The notes: a model not told the origin generated them from the letters alone. A DNA stretch of 64,000 bases from Mycobacterium sp. 4858 (GCF_900240975.1 NZ_LT968776.1:2103482-2167481), one strand, 5' to 3'; positions 46,442 to 55,545 are shown, counted from the first letter of the stretch. Program-made: numbers and translations.

Positions 46442-49400
46442 GTGACACGATTCGTCGACGCGGTCCGACGTCCACCGGGGCATACCGATCGGCCGCTTGC
46501 GCGCACCGGTGAATACAGCGCACGCCTTGCCGCATTGGGCGGATTCGCCGTCCGGCGCAAAGCCTTGGTGATCGGCACGTGGATCGGCGTGGCGGCGATC
46601 CTCGCCGTCGCCTTCCCACAGCTGGAGACCGTCGTGCGTCAGCAATCGGTCCAGCTCTTGCCCGGTGACGTGGCGTCGTTTCAAGCGCTTGACCGGATGG
46701 CGGCGGCGTTCGACGAACGGGGCGCCAAGACCTCGATCGTCATCGCGATGGAAGACCCCGCGGGGCTGACCCCGGCCGCGCGACAACGCTACGACGCACT
46801 CGTGACCGCGCTGCGCGCCGACAAGACGCACGTTCTGTTGGTGCAGGACCTCCTTGCCGAGCCCACCACCAGAAGCCGCGCGGTGAGTAAAGACGGGAAG
46901 GCGTGGTTCCTGCCCATCGGGATCGTCGGCACCCTGGGCGATCCCATGTCAGCCGAATCGGTCGATGCCGTGCGCGCGCGCGTCTCCTCCGTCGTCACCG
47001 GGTCATCGACCATCGCCTACGTCACCGGCCCGGCCGCCACGTTCCGTGATCAGATCGGCTCCGGCGAGCACGAACTGCTCCTCATCTCCGTGGCGACCGC
47101 CGCCTTGATCGGACTCATCCTGCTGCTGGTATACCGGTCGGTGGCCACCGCCCTGCTGCCGCTATTGGTCATCGGTGCGAGCGTGGCCGTCGGCCGAGGC
47201 GTTCTCTCGGCACTCGGTGAATTCGGCGTTCCAGTATCACAATTCACCATCGCGTTCATGACCGCGGTTCTGTTGGGCGCCGGCACCGACTACAGCGTGT
47301 TCTTGATCAGCCGCTATCACGAACAACGACGACATGGAAACACCCCAGAACAGGCCATCATCCACGCTTGCGGCAGCATCGGTCGCGTCATCTTGGCTTC
47401 CGCGGCCACTGTCGCTTTGGCGCTGGCGTCCATGGTGTTCGCTCGCCTGAGCGTCTTCCAGGGCGTTGGCCCCGCTTGTGGGATAGCGGTGCTGATCGGA
47501 TTCCTGGCCACCATCACACTCCTCCCGCCGCTGTTGGCGCTGGCGGCCAGCCGCGGCATCGCCGAGCCCCGCGCCGACCTGTCTCGCCGGTACTGGAACC
47601 CGATCGCCGTCATGGTGGTACGACGGCCAATGCCGGTGCTGGTCGCAAGCCTGGTGGTGCTGCTGGCGCTGGCCGGCGTCGTGGCCGCCATGACGATCAG
47701 CTACGACGATCGCAAAGGACAACCCGGAAGCACCGCAAGCAATCACGGCTATCAGCTGTTGGATCGGCACTTCCCCAAAGACACTGTCATCAACCAATTC
47801 CTGCTGGTGCAATCCGGCACCGACATGCGCACCGCCAAGGGCCTCGCCGACCTCGACGCGCTGGCCTCGCGGGTGGCTCAGCTTCCCGGTGTCACTCGCG
47901 TCTCCGGTGTCACCCGCCCGACAGGGGACCGCCTCGATCAGGCGCAATTGTCCTGGCAGAACGGGCAAATCGGCGACAGGATGGCTGGCGCTGTCGCCGA
48001 TGGCGAATCCCACAGGGACGACCTGGCCAAGCTCACCAACGGCGCCGACCAACTCGCGGCCGGCTTGGGTCAACTCGACACCACGCTGAGGCGTGCGCTC
48101 ACACCGCTCACCGATCTGTTGAAGCAAGCCGAGAGCAGAGGTCAACAGCTGCAAGGCGCCCGCCCCCTGCTGCAACAACTCAACGCCACCGCTCCAGCCG
48201 TGGATCAAGCGGTACACACGGGTGCGGGACTGCGGCCCCTGGCCGACCAAGCCGCCACCGCCATTGCGGCCATCGAACCGCTCGTCGAAAGCCTCAACGC
48301 CTCACCGTGGTGCGCCACCACACCACAATGCGCGCAACTGCGCGACGAGACCCGGGTGCTCGTCACGTTGCGCAACGGTGGATTCTTCGACCGAGTCGGC
48401 GATCTCAGCGATCAGTTCAGACAAACCACCACCCTTGCCAGCACACTGACCGACCTCCAGAACGCCGCCACCACCATGCAGCAGACGCTCGGCACCACAG
48501 ACGACCCCGCTGACCTCGTCGGCAACATCCATCGCCTGCAAGCCGGCGTCAGCCGACTTGCGTCGGGATCTCAGGCACTGGCCGCCGGGGTACATGCCCT
48601 CGCCGACAGCAACATTCGACTGCTGGGCGGCATGAGCCAGATCGCCGCCCAGCTGCAGAACTCCGCTCGTGCCACCTCGGGATCAGACGCCGCTTCCGGC
48701 TTCTATCTACCGCCGACCACGTTTGGGAATCGCCAATTCAGTAACCTGGCAAGGCATTTTATTTCTGCCGACGGGCGCACCGCCCGATTCGCCGTCACGT
48801 CGTCGTACGACCCTTACTCCGCTGAGGCGATGGCCCTCAACCGCACGATCACCGACACCGCGAACGCCGCCCGGCCCAACACCTCACTGGCCGGCGCCGC
48901 CATCTCCGTGGCCGGCTTCACCGCCGTCAACTCCGATCTCCAACACTTGCTGTCCACGGACTTCGCCCGCCTGGCCACCGCCACCCTGCTCATCGTGGGC
49001 GTCGTCCTGATTCTGCTGCTGCGTGCCGTGGTCGCCCCCGTCTACCTACTGGGCACTGTGGTGTTGAACTATTTCGCCGCACTGGGCCTGGGAGTCCTGG
49101 TATTCCAATACGGATTCGGCCACCCCATCGCGTGGCCCGTCCCGCTTCTGGCGTTCATCCTGCTGATAGCCGTCGGCGCGGACTACAACATGCTGGTGAT
49201 ATCCCGGCTGCGCGAAGAATCAGCCCGCAACATGCGCGTCGGCGTCCTGCGCACCGTCACCAGCACCGGCTCCGTTATCACCTCGGCGGGCCTCATCTTC
49301 GCCGCGAGCATGTTCGGACTCATGATCGGATCGCTCGACATGATGGTTCAGGCCGGGTTCATCATCGGCTGCGGGCTGCTACTGGATACCTTTGTCGTCC

Positions 49401-49471
49401 GCACCCTCACCGTTCCCGCCATCGCCACGCTGTTGCGGGAGCGGAGCTGGTGGCCGGCAACGAAGGCGTGA
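46442..49471 (+). CDS. MmpL/RND superfamily transporter
   Basis: The 1009-residue protein has the MMPL layout: membrane helix 1 (KALVIGTWIGVAAILAVAFP), a first loop, helices 2-6 around residues 200-390 (LISVATAALIGLILLLVYRS; GVPVSQFTIAFMTAVLLGAG, TDYSVFLISRYHEQRR), a long second periplasmic loop rich in heptads (roughly residues 500-780, ATAIAAIEPLVESLNASPWC) and helices 8-12 with GADYNMLVISRLREES. The GADYN and GTDYS segments hold the proton-relay Asp. MmpL proteins export lipids or siderophores. The GTG at 46442 follows AGGGGACTGC; a GTG at 46418 is an alternative. Substrate unknown. Confidence 0.92.
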   Translation: MTRFVDAVRRPPGHTDRPLARTGEYSARLAALGGFAVRRKALVIGTWIGVAAILAVAFPQLETVVRQQSVQLLPGDVASFQALDRMAAAFDERGAKTSIVIAMEDPAGLTPAARQRYDALVTALRADKTHVLLVQDLLAEPTTRSRAVSKDGKAWFLPIGIVGTLGDPMSAESVDAVRARVSSVVTGSSTIAYVTGPAATFRDQIGSGEHELLLISVATAALIGLILLLVYRSVATALLPLLVIGASVAVGRGVLSALGEFGVPVSQFTIAFMTAVLLGAGTDYSVFLISRYHEQRRHGNTPEQAIIHACGSIGRVILASAATVALALASMVFARLSVFQGVGPACGIAVLIGFLATITLLPPLLALAASRGIAEPRADLSRRYWNPIAVMVVRRPMPVLVASLVVLLALAGVVAAMTISYDDRKGQPGSTASNHGYQLLDRHFPKDTVINQFLLVQSGTDMRTAKGLADLDALASRVAQLPGVTRVSGVTRPTGDRLDQAQLSWQNGQIGDRMAGAVADGESHRDDLAKLTNGADQLAAGLGQLDTTLRRALTPLTDLLKQAESRGQQLQGARPLLQQLNATAPAVDQAVHTGAGLRPLADQAATAIAAIEPLVESLNASPWCATTPQCAQLRDETRVLVTLRNGGFFDRVGDLSDQFRQTTTLASTLTDLQNAATTMQQTLGTTDDPADLVGNIHRLQAGVSRLASGSQALAAGVHALADSNIRLLGGMSQIAAQLQNSARATSGSDAASGFYLPPTTFGNRQFSNLARHFISADGRTARFAVTSSYDPYSAEAMALNRTITDTANAARPNTSLAGAAISVAGFTAVNSDLQHLLSTDFARLATATLLIVGVVLILLLRAVVAPVYLLGTVVLNYFAALGLGVLVFQYGFGHPIAWPVPLLAFILLIAVGADYNMLVISRLREESARNMRVGVLRTVTSTGSVITSAGLIFAASMFGLMIGSLDMMVQAGFIIGCGLLLDTFVVRTLTVPAIATLLRERSWWPATKA

Positions 49472-49603
49472 TCCGTCAGTCCGGCCCTGAGCCGTTCGTG
49501 GTAGCCGATCGGTTGGCCCTACCGAATGGGCACGGGCCTTGGTCCCCGTGATGAGAGTCCTTTGACCGCCGCGGCCACGCACGCCGGAGGATAGCCTCCG
49601 ACC

Positions 49604-50101
49604 ATGCAGACTGAGCGGACGTCCCATTCGTTAAGAGTGGCTTTCAGGCTTATCTTCCTGCTGAGCTCTTTCGCGGTGGCGTGGCTGCTGATGAGTTATG
49701 CACTGGCGAAGATCGTGCAGCGCAATCCGCGCCTGCGCCCCACGCTGCTCAAGCCCTACAACAAGATCATCCGTCCGATGGCGGGCAAGGCCCATTCGCC
49801 GTATGCGCTTCTCGAGCACGTCGGTCGTCGATCCGGACGCGCCTACGCGACACCCGTGGGCGCCTTTCCCTACGAGGATGGATTTGTGATCGGGCTCTCG
49901 TACGGCGCCGACGTGGACTGGTGCCGAAATGTCATTGCGTCCGGCCGTGCCACGCTCACCTGGCGCGGCCAAACATTCGCTTTGGACCGGCCTGAGATAA
50001 TCCTCATGAGTCCTGGTGTGCTGCAAGCTATCCCATCGTATTTTCGCCTGCCCGCACGCGAGCTCAAGCAGTTCTTAAGGCTACGCCGATCTGACGGCTG
50101 A
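49604..50101 (+). CDS. Deazaflavin-dependent nitroreductase family protein (Ddn-like)
   Basis: The 165-residue protein has a hydrophobic N-terminal segment (residues about 12-35: FRLIFLLSSFAVAWLLMSYA) followed by a split-barrel domain with YALLEHVGRRSGRAYATPVG, FPYEDGFVIGLSYGADVDWC and RNVIASGRATLTWRGQ. The LLxHxGRxSG segment and VDW-CRN match F420-dependent nitroreductases of the Ddn type. It sits 132 bp after the MmpL gene. The membrane segment suggests anchoring. The reaction on a natural quinone is a family-level inference. Confidence 0.88.
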   Translation: MQTERTSHSLRVAFRLIFLLSSFAVAWLLMSYALAKIVQRNPRLRPTLLKPYNKIIRPMAGKAHSPYALLEHVGRRSGRAYATPVGAFPYEDGFVIGLSYGADVDWCRNVIASGRATLTWRGQTFALDRPEIILMSPGVLQAIPSYFRLPARELKQFLRLRRSDG

Positions 50102-50104
50102 GGT

Positions 50105-50725
50105 TCACTGCGCCGCATCCGGTTCGCTCAACATCCCGTCGATCAGGCGGTGCAGCACCTGGCGCGTCTCCCGGCGTATGCGCTTCGGGTCGTCGGCGGT
50201 GGCGATCAGCATGGCCGCCTCGTCGAGCGCGCCGATGAGCACGTGCGCCAGCGGCCGCACCGGCTGCTTCGGCAACTGGCCGGCCCGGATGGCCTCGGTG
50301 AGCAACTGTTCGGTCATGCCCAGGCTGTACCGCTGGGCGACATCGCGAAAGCCGGCCCAGCCCAGCACGCTCGGGGCGTCCAGCAGCATCAGTTGGCGCA
50401 CCTCGGGGTCACCGGAGACCTCCAGCCACGCGTCGACCGCGGCACGGATCGCGTCCGCCGGCGTGGTCGCCCCGGACTGAGCCACCAGGGTGCCCATCCG
50501 GGCCATCACGTCCTGCTCTACGGCTTCGACGACTTCCCGGAAAAGCGTTGCCTTGTCGGCGAATTGGTGGTACATCGCCCCGCGCGTCACCCCCGCGGTG
50601 GTCGCGATCTCCGGCGTGCCCACCTCCGCATAGCCCCGCAGCCCCCACAGCTTGCGGGCAGCCGCGATCAGCGCGACACGGGTCGCCGCGGAACGCTCTT
50701 CCTGAGTCCGTCTCTTGCTTTCCAT
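50105..50725 (-). CDS. TetR family transcriptional regulator
   Basis: The 206-residue protein has a helix-turn-helix (RVALIAAARKLWGLRGYAEV, GTPEIATTAGVTRGAMYHQF) and a C-terminal TetR domain (VRQLMLLDAPSVLGWAGFRD; PLAHVLIGALDEAAMLIATA). The domain is of the group with many mycobacterial relatives that control a neighbouring hydrolase or oxidoreductase. It is divergent from an alpha/beta hydrolase, and the 65-bp gap holds a three-part operator at 50731-50766. Confidence 0.93.
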   Translation of the reverse strand: MESKRRTQEERSAATRVALIAAARKLWGLRGYAEVGTPEIATTAGVTRGAMYHQFADKATLFREVVEAVEQDVMARMGTLVAQSGATTPADAIRAAVDAWLEVSGDPEVRQLMLLDAPSVLGWAGFRDVAQRYSLGMTEQLLTEAIRAGQLPKQPVRPLAHVLIGALDEAAMLIATADDPKRIRRETRQVLHRLIDGMLSEPDAAQ

Positions 50726-50730
50726 ACACC

Positions 50731-50766
50731 CTGTTGGTAACTTACGAACAGACAGCCTGTTTGTAA
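50731..50766. promoter_or_regulatory. Three-part operator in TetR/hydrolase divergent promoter
   Basis: CTGTTGGTAA (50731-50740), TTACGAACAG (50742-50751) and CTGTTTGTAA (50757-50766) are alternating half-sites: the first and second form a 10-1-10 inverted repeat and the second and third a 10-5-10 repeat, each with one mismatch. Overlapping dimer sites could let two TetR dimers bind with different affinity. Confidence 0.7.
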
Positions 50767-50790
50767 ATGTACTCGAATTAGGAGCCCTTC

Positions 50791-51621
50791 ATGTCGACGA
50801 TCGACATTAGCGCCGGAACCATCCATTACGAAGCAACCGGACCCGATAACGGCAGGCCGGTGGTCTTCGTGCACGGGTACATGATGGGGGGCGAGCTGTG
50901 GCGCCAGGTCAGCCAACGCCTCGCCGACCTCGGGCTGCGCTGCATCGCCCCGACGTGGCCGTTGGGCGCCCATCCGGAACCGTTGCGCCCCGGCGCCGAT
51001 CGGACGATCACCGGGGTGGCGGGCATGGTCGCCGAGGTGCTGGCCGCCCTCGACCTCGAGGACGTGGTGCTCGTCGGCAACGACACCGGCGGGGTCGTCA
51101 CCCAACTGGTCGCCGTCCACCACCCCGAGCGCCTCGGCGCGCTGGTGCTCACAAGTTGCGATGCGTTCGAACACTTTCCACCGCCGATCCTCAAACCGGT
51201 GATCCTGGCGGCCAAGTCGAAGGCGACCTTCCGGGGCGTCGCCCAGGCCATGCGATTGCCGGCCGCGCGCAAGCGCGCGTTCGACGGGCTGGCCCACCGC
51301 AACATCGACGACCTCACCGAGGCCTGGGTCCGCCCGGGCCTGTCCGACGTCCGCATCGCCGAAGACCTACGCCAGTTCACGTTGTCCATGCGCACCGAGG
51401 TGACGACGGGGGTGGCGGCCCGGCTGCCCGAGTTCGACAAGCCCACCCTGATCGCGTGGTCGGCCGACGACGTGTTCTTCGAGCAGGAGGACGGCGTCCG
51501 GCTGGCCGCCACCATCCCCCACGCCCGCCTGGAGGTCATCGAGGGGGCCAGGACTTTCTCGATGATCGACCAGCCGGACCGACTGGCAGGGCTGTTGTCG
51601 ACGATCGCGGTGCGCACGTAA
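50791..51621 (+). CDS. Alpha/beta hydrolase with Asp-type nucleophile
   Basis: The 276-residue protein has the alpha/beta hydrolase oxyanion motif VVFVHGYMMGGELWRQV and a nucleophile elbow DVVLVGNDTGGVVTQLVAVH where the nucleophile is Asp98 (GNDTGG), as in haloalkane dehalogenases and epoxide hydrolases rather than a Ser esterase. The catalytic acid lies in LIAWSADDVFFEQEDG and the expected C-terminal His is not obvious (EGARTFSMIDQP), which is odd: family members usually have H there. GGAG precedes the ATG. It is controlled by the divergent TetR. Activity may be altered if the His is really missing. Confidence 0.86.
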   Translation: MSTIDISAGTIHYEATGPDNGRPVVFVHGYMMGGELWRQVSQRLADLGLRCIAPTWPLGAHPEPLRPGADRTITGVAGMVAEVLAALDLEDVVLVGNDTGGVVTQLVAVHHPERLGALVLTSCDAFEHFPPPILKPVILAAKSKATFRGVAQAMRLPAARKRAFDGLAHRNIDDLTEAWVRPGLSDVRIAEDLRQFTLSMRTEVTTGVAARLPEFDKPTLIAWSADDVFFEQEDGVRLAATIPHARLEVIEGARTFSMIDQPDRLAGLLSTIAVRT

Positions 51622-51638
51622 CGCCTGCTGCCTCGCGC

Positions 51639-51688
51639 GCGTAACGCCACGGCGAAAAATCGAGCAGGATTTCGCCGTGGCGTTACGC
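51639..51688. repeat. Intergenic 19-bp-stem inverted repeat
   Basis: Left arm 51639-51657 (starts GCGTAACGCCACGGCGAAA) and right arm 51670-51688 are exact reverse complements around a 12-base loop, lying between the hydrolase stop and the SDR start. No T-run follows. Such dispersed palindromes occur as repeats in mycobacterial genomes, or it could be a bidirectional terminator or attenuator; copies elsewhere would decide. Confidence 0.6.
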
Positions 51689-51696
51689 TCGCGGGC

Positions 51697-52458
51697 ATGG
51701 AAGACGTGCTGCAAGGCCGGCGGATCCTGGTGACCGGCGGAGCGACCGGAATCGGCGCGGCCGCCGTGGGCGCCCTCACCGAGGCGGGGGCCGACGTCGC
51801 CGCCACCTATCACCGGACCCCGCCGCCGGAGGACCTTGCGGCCAGCTGGCTGCAGTGCGACGTGCGCGACGCCGACGCCGTCTCGGCGATGGTGCGGCAG
51901 GCCGCCGAACGCCTGGGCGGGCTCGACGTGCTGGTCAACGCCGCGGGCCTCTGGCAGGCCGGGATCCCCGGCTACATCGGCGTCGACGAGATCTCGTTCT
52001 TGTTGGACACCAACGTGAAGGCGACCATCCTCACCAACCAGGCCGCCTACGCGGTGATGAAGGAGCAAGACCCCAAGGGCGGCAGGATCATCAACTTCGG
52101 CTCCTCGGAAGCCGTTATGGGCAGCCCGATCTCGGCCGTCTACGCCGCGACCAAGGGCGCGGTGCAGGCGTGGACGCGCTCGGCCGCCAAGGCCTGGGCG
52201 GGAGACAAGATCACCGTCAACGCTCTGGCGCCGGCGGTGCAGACGGCCGGCGCCGACCGGCTGCGCGAGTTCCTCGGCCCCGACGCGAGCGCGTTGATCG
52301 ACCAGCAGATGCAGATGATGATCCCGTTGGGCGGGGCGCTGGGCGACCCCGCCCGCGACCTCGGCCCGATGCTGGTCTTTCTCGCCGGTCCGGGTTCCGG
52401 GTTCATCACCGGGCAGCTTCTGGCCGTCGATGGCGGCCTGATGATGGTGGGCGGATAG
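51697..52458 (+). CDS. SDR family oxidoreductase
   Basis: The 253-residue enzyme is a classical SDR: ILVTGGATGIGAAAVGALTE, LDVLVNAAGLWQAG, the catalytic Ser in INFGSSEAVMG, and SAVYAATKGAVQAWTRSAAK. The C-terminus FITGQLLAVDGGLMMVGG is typical. A hydrophobic pocket loop lies near FLGPDASALIDQQ. It is separated from the hydrolase by the stem-loop at 51639-51688, so may be differently expressed. Substrate unknown. Confidence 0.9.
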   Translation: MEDVLQGRRILVTGGATGIGAAAVGALTEAGADVAATYHRTPPPEDLAASWLQCDVRDADAVSAMVRQAAERLGGLDVLVNAAGLWQAGIPGYIGVDEISFLLDTNVKATILTNQAAYAVMKEQDPKGGRIINFGSSEAVMGSPISAVYAATKGAVQAWTRSAAKAWAGDKITVNALAPAVQTAGADRLREFLGPDASALIDQQMQMMIPLGGALGDPARDLGPMLVFLAGPGSGFITGQLLAVDGGLMMVGG

Positions 52459-52881
52459 CGCCGGGCGCACGTTCAGTGATCGCCACGTCGGCTCAGACAA
52501 CGGCACCAGTGGAATCAGCGTTCCTGGTGGTCGTTCGGCGCGGCCGGCCGGCCACCGTGACGCCACCGGTGGGTGAGATCGCGCGACCGTGGTTGTGAGG
52601 CTTGGCGATGAAGCTCTCGGGCTCGGTTCCTGAGCAGAATCAGCGAGCGGTGCAACTCAAACAGCATGAGGCTATGGTCGCCGTTCTATGCGGCCGGGGC
52701 AGCTGTACACGCAGTGTTCGAGAGGGAAGCCTGGGAGAATCCGGCGTGAAGAGTTCCACAACACGAGGTGGTGGGCGGCCCATCGGTCCGGACTGCGAAC
52801 GGCGGCGCGGGGCCCGCTACCATAAGACGGACCGTCTCGTCTCGCAGTGGGCCCGGGCATAGTGAAGGTGATTTGAGACCG
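52459..52881. other. 423-bp region without a confident gene; leader of the fadD gene
   Basis: No convincing reading frame is seen; an 86-residue frame (52602-52862) has no recognised motif and a frame ending FLVVVRRGRPATVTPP could be debris. AGACGG (52825-52830) and CCGTCT (52832-52837) form a 6-1-6 inverted repeat about 45 bp before the fadD start, a candidate operator. The rest looks non-coding. Confidence 0.5.
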
Positions 52882-54525
52882 ATGACCGACGACACCATTC
52901 AAGCGCTGCTGCGCAAGCGCTTGTCCGACCCGGGCGTCGCGGTCAAACATCGCGCCCTGCAGTGGAGTTGGAGTCAGTACCTGGCCGGATCGGCGCAGCG
53001 GGCCGCGGCCCTGATCTCCGCCGCCGATCCGAACCGGCCGATGCACGTGGGCGTCCTGTTGGGAAACAACCCCGAAATGCTGGCCCAGATGGCGGCCGCC
53101 GGCCTGGGCGGCTACGTCCTGTGCGGCCTGAACAACACTCGGCGAGGCGAGGCGCTCGCGGCCGACGTCCGGCGCGCACATTGCCAGTTCCTGGTGACCG
53201 ATGACCAACACCGGCCGCTGCTGGACGGCCTGGACCTGGAGGGCACCCAGATCCTCGACACCTCGAGCCCGCAGTGGGCCGAGTTCGTCGAAGGTGCGGG
53301 CGAGCTGGTGCCGCACCGGCAGGTGACCGCGACCGACCCGTTCATGATGATCTTCACGTCGGGCACCAGCGGGAACCCCAAGGCGGTGCAGGTGTCGCAC
53401 CTGATGGCGACGTTCGCCGGCATCAACCTGGTTCAACGCTTCGAGCTGTCCCAGCGGGACACCTGCTACGTGTCGATGCCGCTGTTCCACTCCAACGCGG
53501 TCGTCGCCGGTTGGGCGCCCGCGGTGGTCTCCGGCGCCGCGATCGTGCCGGCGAAGTTCTCGGCGAGCAGCTTCCTCGACGACATCCGCCACTACGGTGC
53601 GACGTACATGAACTACGTGGGCAAGCCGCTGGCCTACATCCTGGCCACGCCCGAGCGCGACGACGATGCCGACAACCCGCTGCGGGTGGCGTTCGGCAAC
53701 GAGGCCAACGACAAGGACATCGAGGAGTTCGGGCGCCGCTTCGCTGTGCAGGTCGAGGACGGCTTCGGCTCGACGGAGAACGCGGTCATCGTGATCCGCG
53801 AACCCGGCACGCCGAAAGGGTCGATCGGCAAAGGGGTCGACGGGGTGGCGATCTACAACAGCGAGACCGTGACCGAGTGCGCGGTCGCGCGCTTCGACGC
53901 CGACGGCGCCCTGGTCAATGCCGACGAAGCGGTCGGCGAGTTGGTCAACACGGCGGGCTCGGGGTTTTTCACCGGGTACTACAACGACCCGGAGGCCAAC
54001 GCCGAGCGGATGCGGCACGGCATGTACTGGTCGGGCGACCTGGCCTACCGCGACTCCGAAGGGTGGATATACCTGGCCGGCCGCACCGCCGACTGGATGA
54101 GGGTCGACGGGGAGAATCTGGCCGCCGCGCCGATCGAGCGGATCCTGTTGCGGCACAGCGCGATCAACCGGGTAGCGGTATACGCCGTCCCGGACGGGCG
54201 CGTCGGTGACCAGGTGATGGCGGCGATCGTGCTCAACGAGGGGCACACCCTGGACCCCGACGCGTTCGAGGCATTCCTCGACGCTCAGCCCGACCTGTCC
54301 CCGAAGGCGCGCCCGCGGTACGTCCGCATCGCCACCGACCTGCCCAGCACCGCCACGCACAAGGTGCTCAAACGCCAGCTGATCGCCGAAGGGACGGGCG
54401 TCGGCGATGGGGAGGTGCTGTGGGAGCGCGAGCCGCGCGGGACCGCCTACGCGGTCGCGACGCCTAGCCGGGGCTCGGAGGCACTCGACGGCGGATCTGG
54501 CCCTTCGGCCGTCGCACCCGCTTGA
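52882..54525 (+). CDS. Acyl-CoA synthetase / AMP-dependent ligase (FadD-like)
   Basis: The 547-residue enzyme belongs to the AMP-forming ligase family: PFMMIFTSGTSGNPKAVQVS is the P-loop (A3) motif, DGFGSTENAVIVI the A5 region, YWSGDLAYRDSEGWIYLAGR the A7/A8 region, and THKVLKRQLIAEG carries the C-terminal Lys (A10). It would activate a carboxylic acid as the CoA ester with ATP. The layout (HVGVLLGNNPEMLAQMAAAG) resembles mycobacterial FadD17-type ligases, whose substrates include branched or steroid-derived acids. The ATG at 52882 is chosen over 52768, whose extra N-terminus has no family match. The last 62 bp overlap the convergent PadR gene. Confidence 0.9.
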   Translation: MTDDTIQALLRKRLSDPGVAVKHRALQWSWSQYLAGSAQRAAALISAADPNRPMHVGVLLGNNPEMLAQMAAAGLGGYVLCGLNNTRRGEALAADVRRAHCQFLVTDDQHRPLLDGLDLEGTQILDTSSPQWAEFVEGAGELVPHRQVTATDPFMMIFTSGTSGNPKAVQVSHLMATFAGINLVQRFELSQRDTCYVSMPLFHSNAVVAGWAPAVVSGAAIVPAKFSASSFLDDIRHYGATYMNYVGKPLAYILATPERDDDADNPLRVAFGNEANDKDIEEFGRRFAVQVEDGFGSTENAVIVIREPGTPKGSIGKGVDGVAIYNSETVTECAVARFDADGALVNADEAVGELVNTAGSGFFTGYYNDPEANAERMRHGMYWSGDLAYRDSEGWIYLAGRTADWMRVDGENLAAAPIERILLRHSAINRVAVYAVPDGRVGDQVMAAIVLNEGHTLDPDAFEAFLDAQPDLSPKARPRYVRIATDLPSTATHKVLKRQLIAEGTGVGDGEVLWEREPRGTAYAVATPSRGSEALDGGSGPSAVAPA

Positions 54526-55117
54526 CCGGGTCGCGCGGTGTGCCGCAGGCGATCTCGTCGCGCAACTGCGCGATGTTGGACAGCTCCGCGTACAGCCCGC
54601 GGATCGCGTAGTCCAGGACGGCGACTGAGAAGCGCTGGTCCGGGTCGGCGCTGATGCCCAGGTCCCGCGAGCGCTGCCGCGACCACAACGCTTCGTCCAG
54701 CCGCGCCCGGGTCGCCTCGAGATGGCGGTCCAACGTGTCGACGATGAGTTCCGGGTCCCCGCCCCGGGCGAGCCAGGTTCGCAGGATCACGGGATGCTTG
54801 ATGACGACCTGGTCGTCACCCGGGAAGTGCTGCACCCACCGCCGCAGTGCGTCGAGCCCGGCATCGGTGGTCTCGTAGAGGGTGATCGACCGCTTGCCCG
54901 ATTTGGCGCCGATCTCGCCGACCATGCCGCGCGCCAGCAGCCGGTTGAGTTCGCGCCGCACATGACTGACGGACGGCGACCAATAGAAATGGCCGACGGA
55001 CAGCTCGGCGCGCATCTTGATCTCGCCCGCGGTGAGCTGCTCGTCGTTGGCGGCGAGCACGCCCAGCACCAGGTAGGCCGTTACCGGCAGGCCGTTGCTG
55101 GTGCGCCGGGGGCTCAC
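54464..55117 (-). CDS. PadR family transcriptional regulator
   Basis: The 217-residue protein has a PadR winged helix (TAYLVLGVLAANDEQLTAGE, MRAELSVGHFYWSPSVSHVR, with wing GAKSGKRSITLYETTDAGLD) and a C-terminal helical dimerisation domain (DRHLEATRARLDEALWSRQR). PadR proteins often sense phenolic or other small molecules. The GTG at 55117 overlaps the DUF35 gene stop by 4 bp; the open frame upstream to 55384 is shadow. As the last gene of the leftward run DUF35-PadR (following the thiolase), it is probably the cluster's regulator. Confidence 0.86.
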   Translation of the reverse strand: MSPRRTSNGLPVTAYLVLGVLAANDEQLTAGEIKMRAELSVGHFYWSPSVSHVRRELNRLLARGMVGEIGAKSGKRSITLYETTDAGLDALRRWVQHFPGDDQVVIKHPVILRTWLARGGDPELIVDTLDRHLEATRARLDEALWSRQRSRDLGISADPDQRFSVAVLDYAIRGLYAELSNIAQLRDEIACGTPRDPVKRVRRPKGQIRRRVPPSPG

Positions 55118-55545
55118 GGCCGCTGGATCTGCCCGGTGAAGTAGGGCAGGGTGACGTCGGGTCCGACGGCATGAAACGCCACCCGCACTCGCATGCCTAT
55201 CCGCAACTCCCCCGGCGCGACACCGATGACGTTGGTCAGCATCTGATATCCCTCGTCCAGCGTGACGATGGCGGGCGCGTAGGGCGGGGAGAATTCCGCC
55301 GTCACCGGCCGGTGAACCACCGTCCAGCTGTAGATCTCGCCCAGCCCCGCGCTGAGCTCCCAATGCACTTGCGCCGAAAGGCATTGGCGGCAGTGCTCGG
55401 TCGGCGGGAAGTTCGCCAGGCCGCAGGCTGCGCAGCGTTGATACCGCAATTCACCGGACCGGCAGCCCTCCCAGAAGGGAACGCTGAGGTGGCTACTCGC
55501 GTGGGGCACCGGGCCGCTCTGCGGGTGCAAAGCATCGGAAGTCAC
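55114..55545 (-). CDS. DUF35/OB-fold zinc-ribbon protein (thiolase partner)
   Basis: The 143-residue protein has an N-terminal rubredoxin-like zinc ribbon (YQRCAACGLANFPPTEHCRQ, then C, four Cys) and an OB fold (YSWTVVHRPVTAEFSPPYAP, RIGMRVRVAFHAVG). These DUF35 proteins form complexes with SCP-x-type thiolases and support acyl-CoA chemistry, for example retro-aldol cleavage in steroid side-chain degradation (family knowledge). The start, GTG at 55545, overlaps the thiolase stop by 4 bp, which supports the pairing. Confidence 0.9.
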   Translation of the reverse strand: MTSDALHPQSGPVPHASSHLSVPFWEGCRSGELRYQRCAACGLANFPPTEHCRQCLSAQVHWELSAGLGEIYSWTVVHRPVTAEFSPPYAPAIVTLDEGYQMLTNVIGVAPGELRIGMRVRVAFHAVGPDVTLPYFTGQIQRP

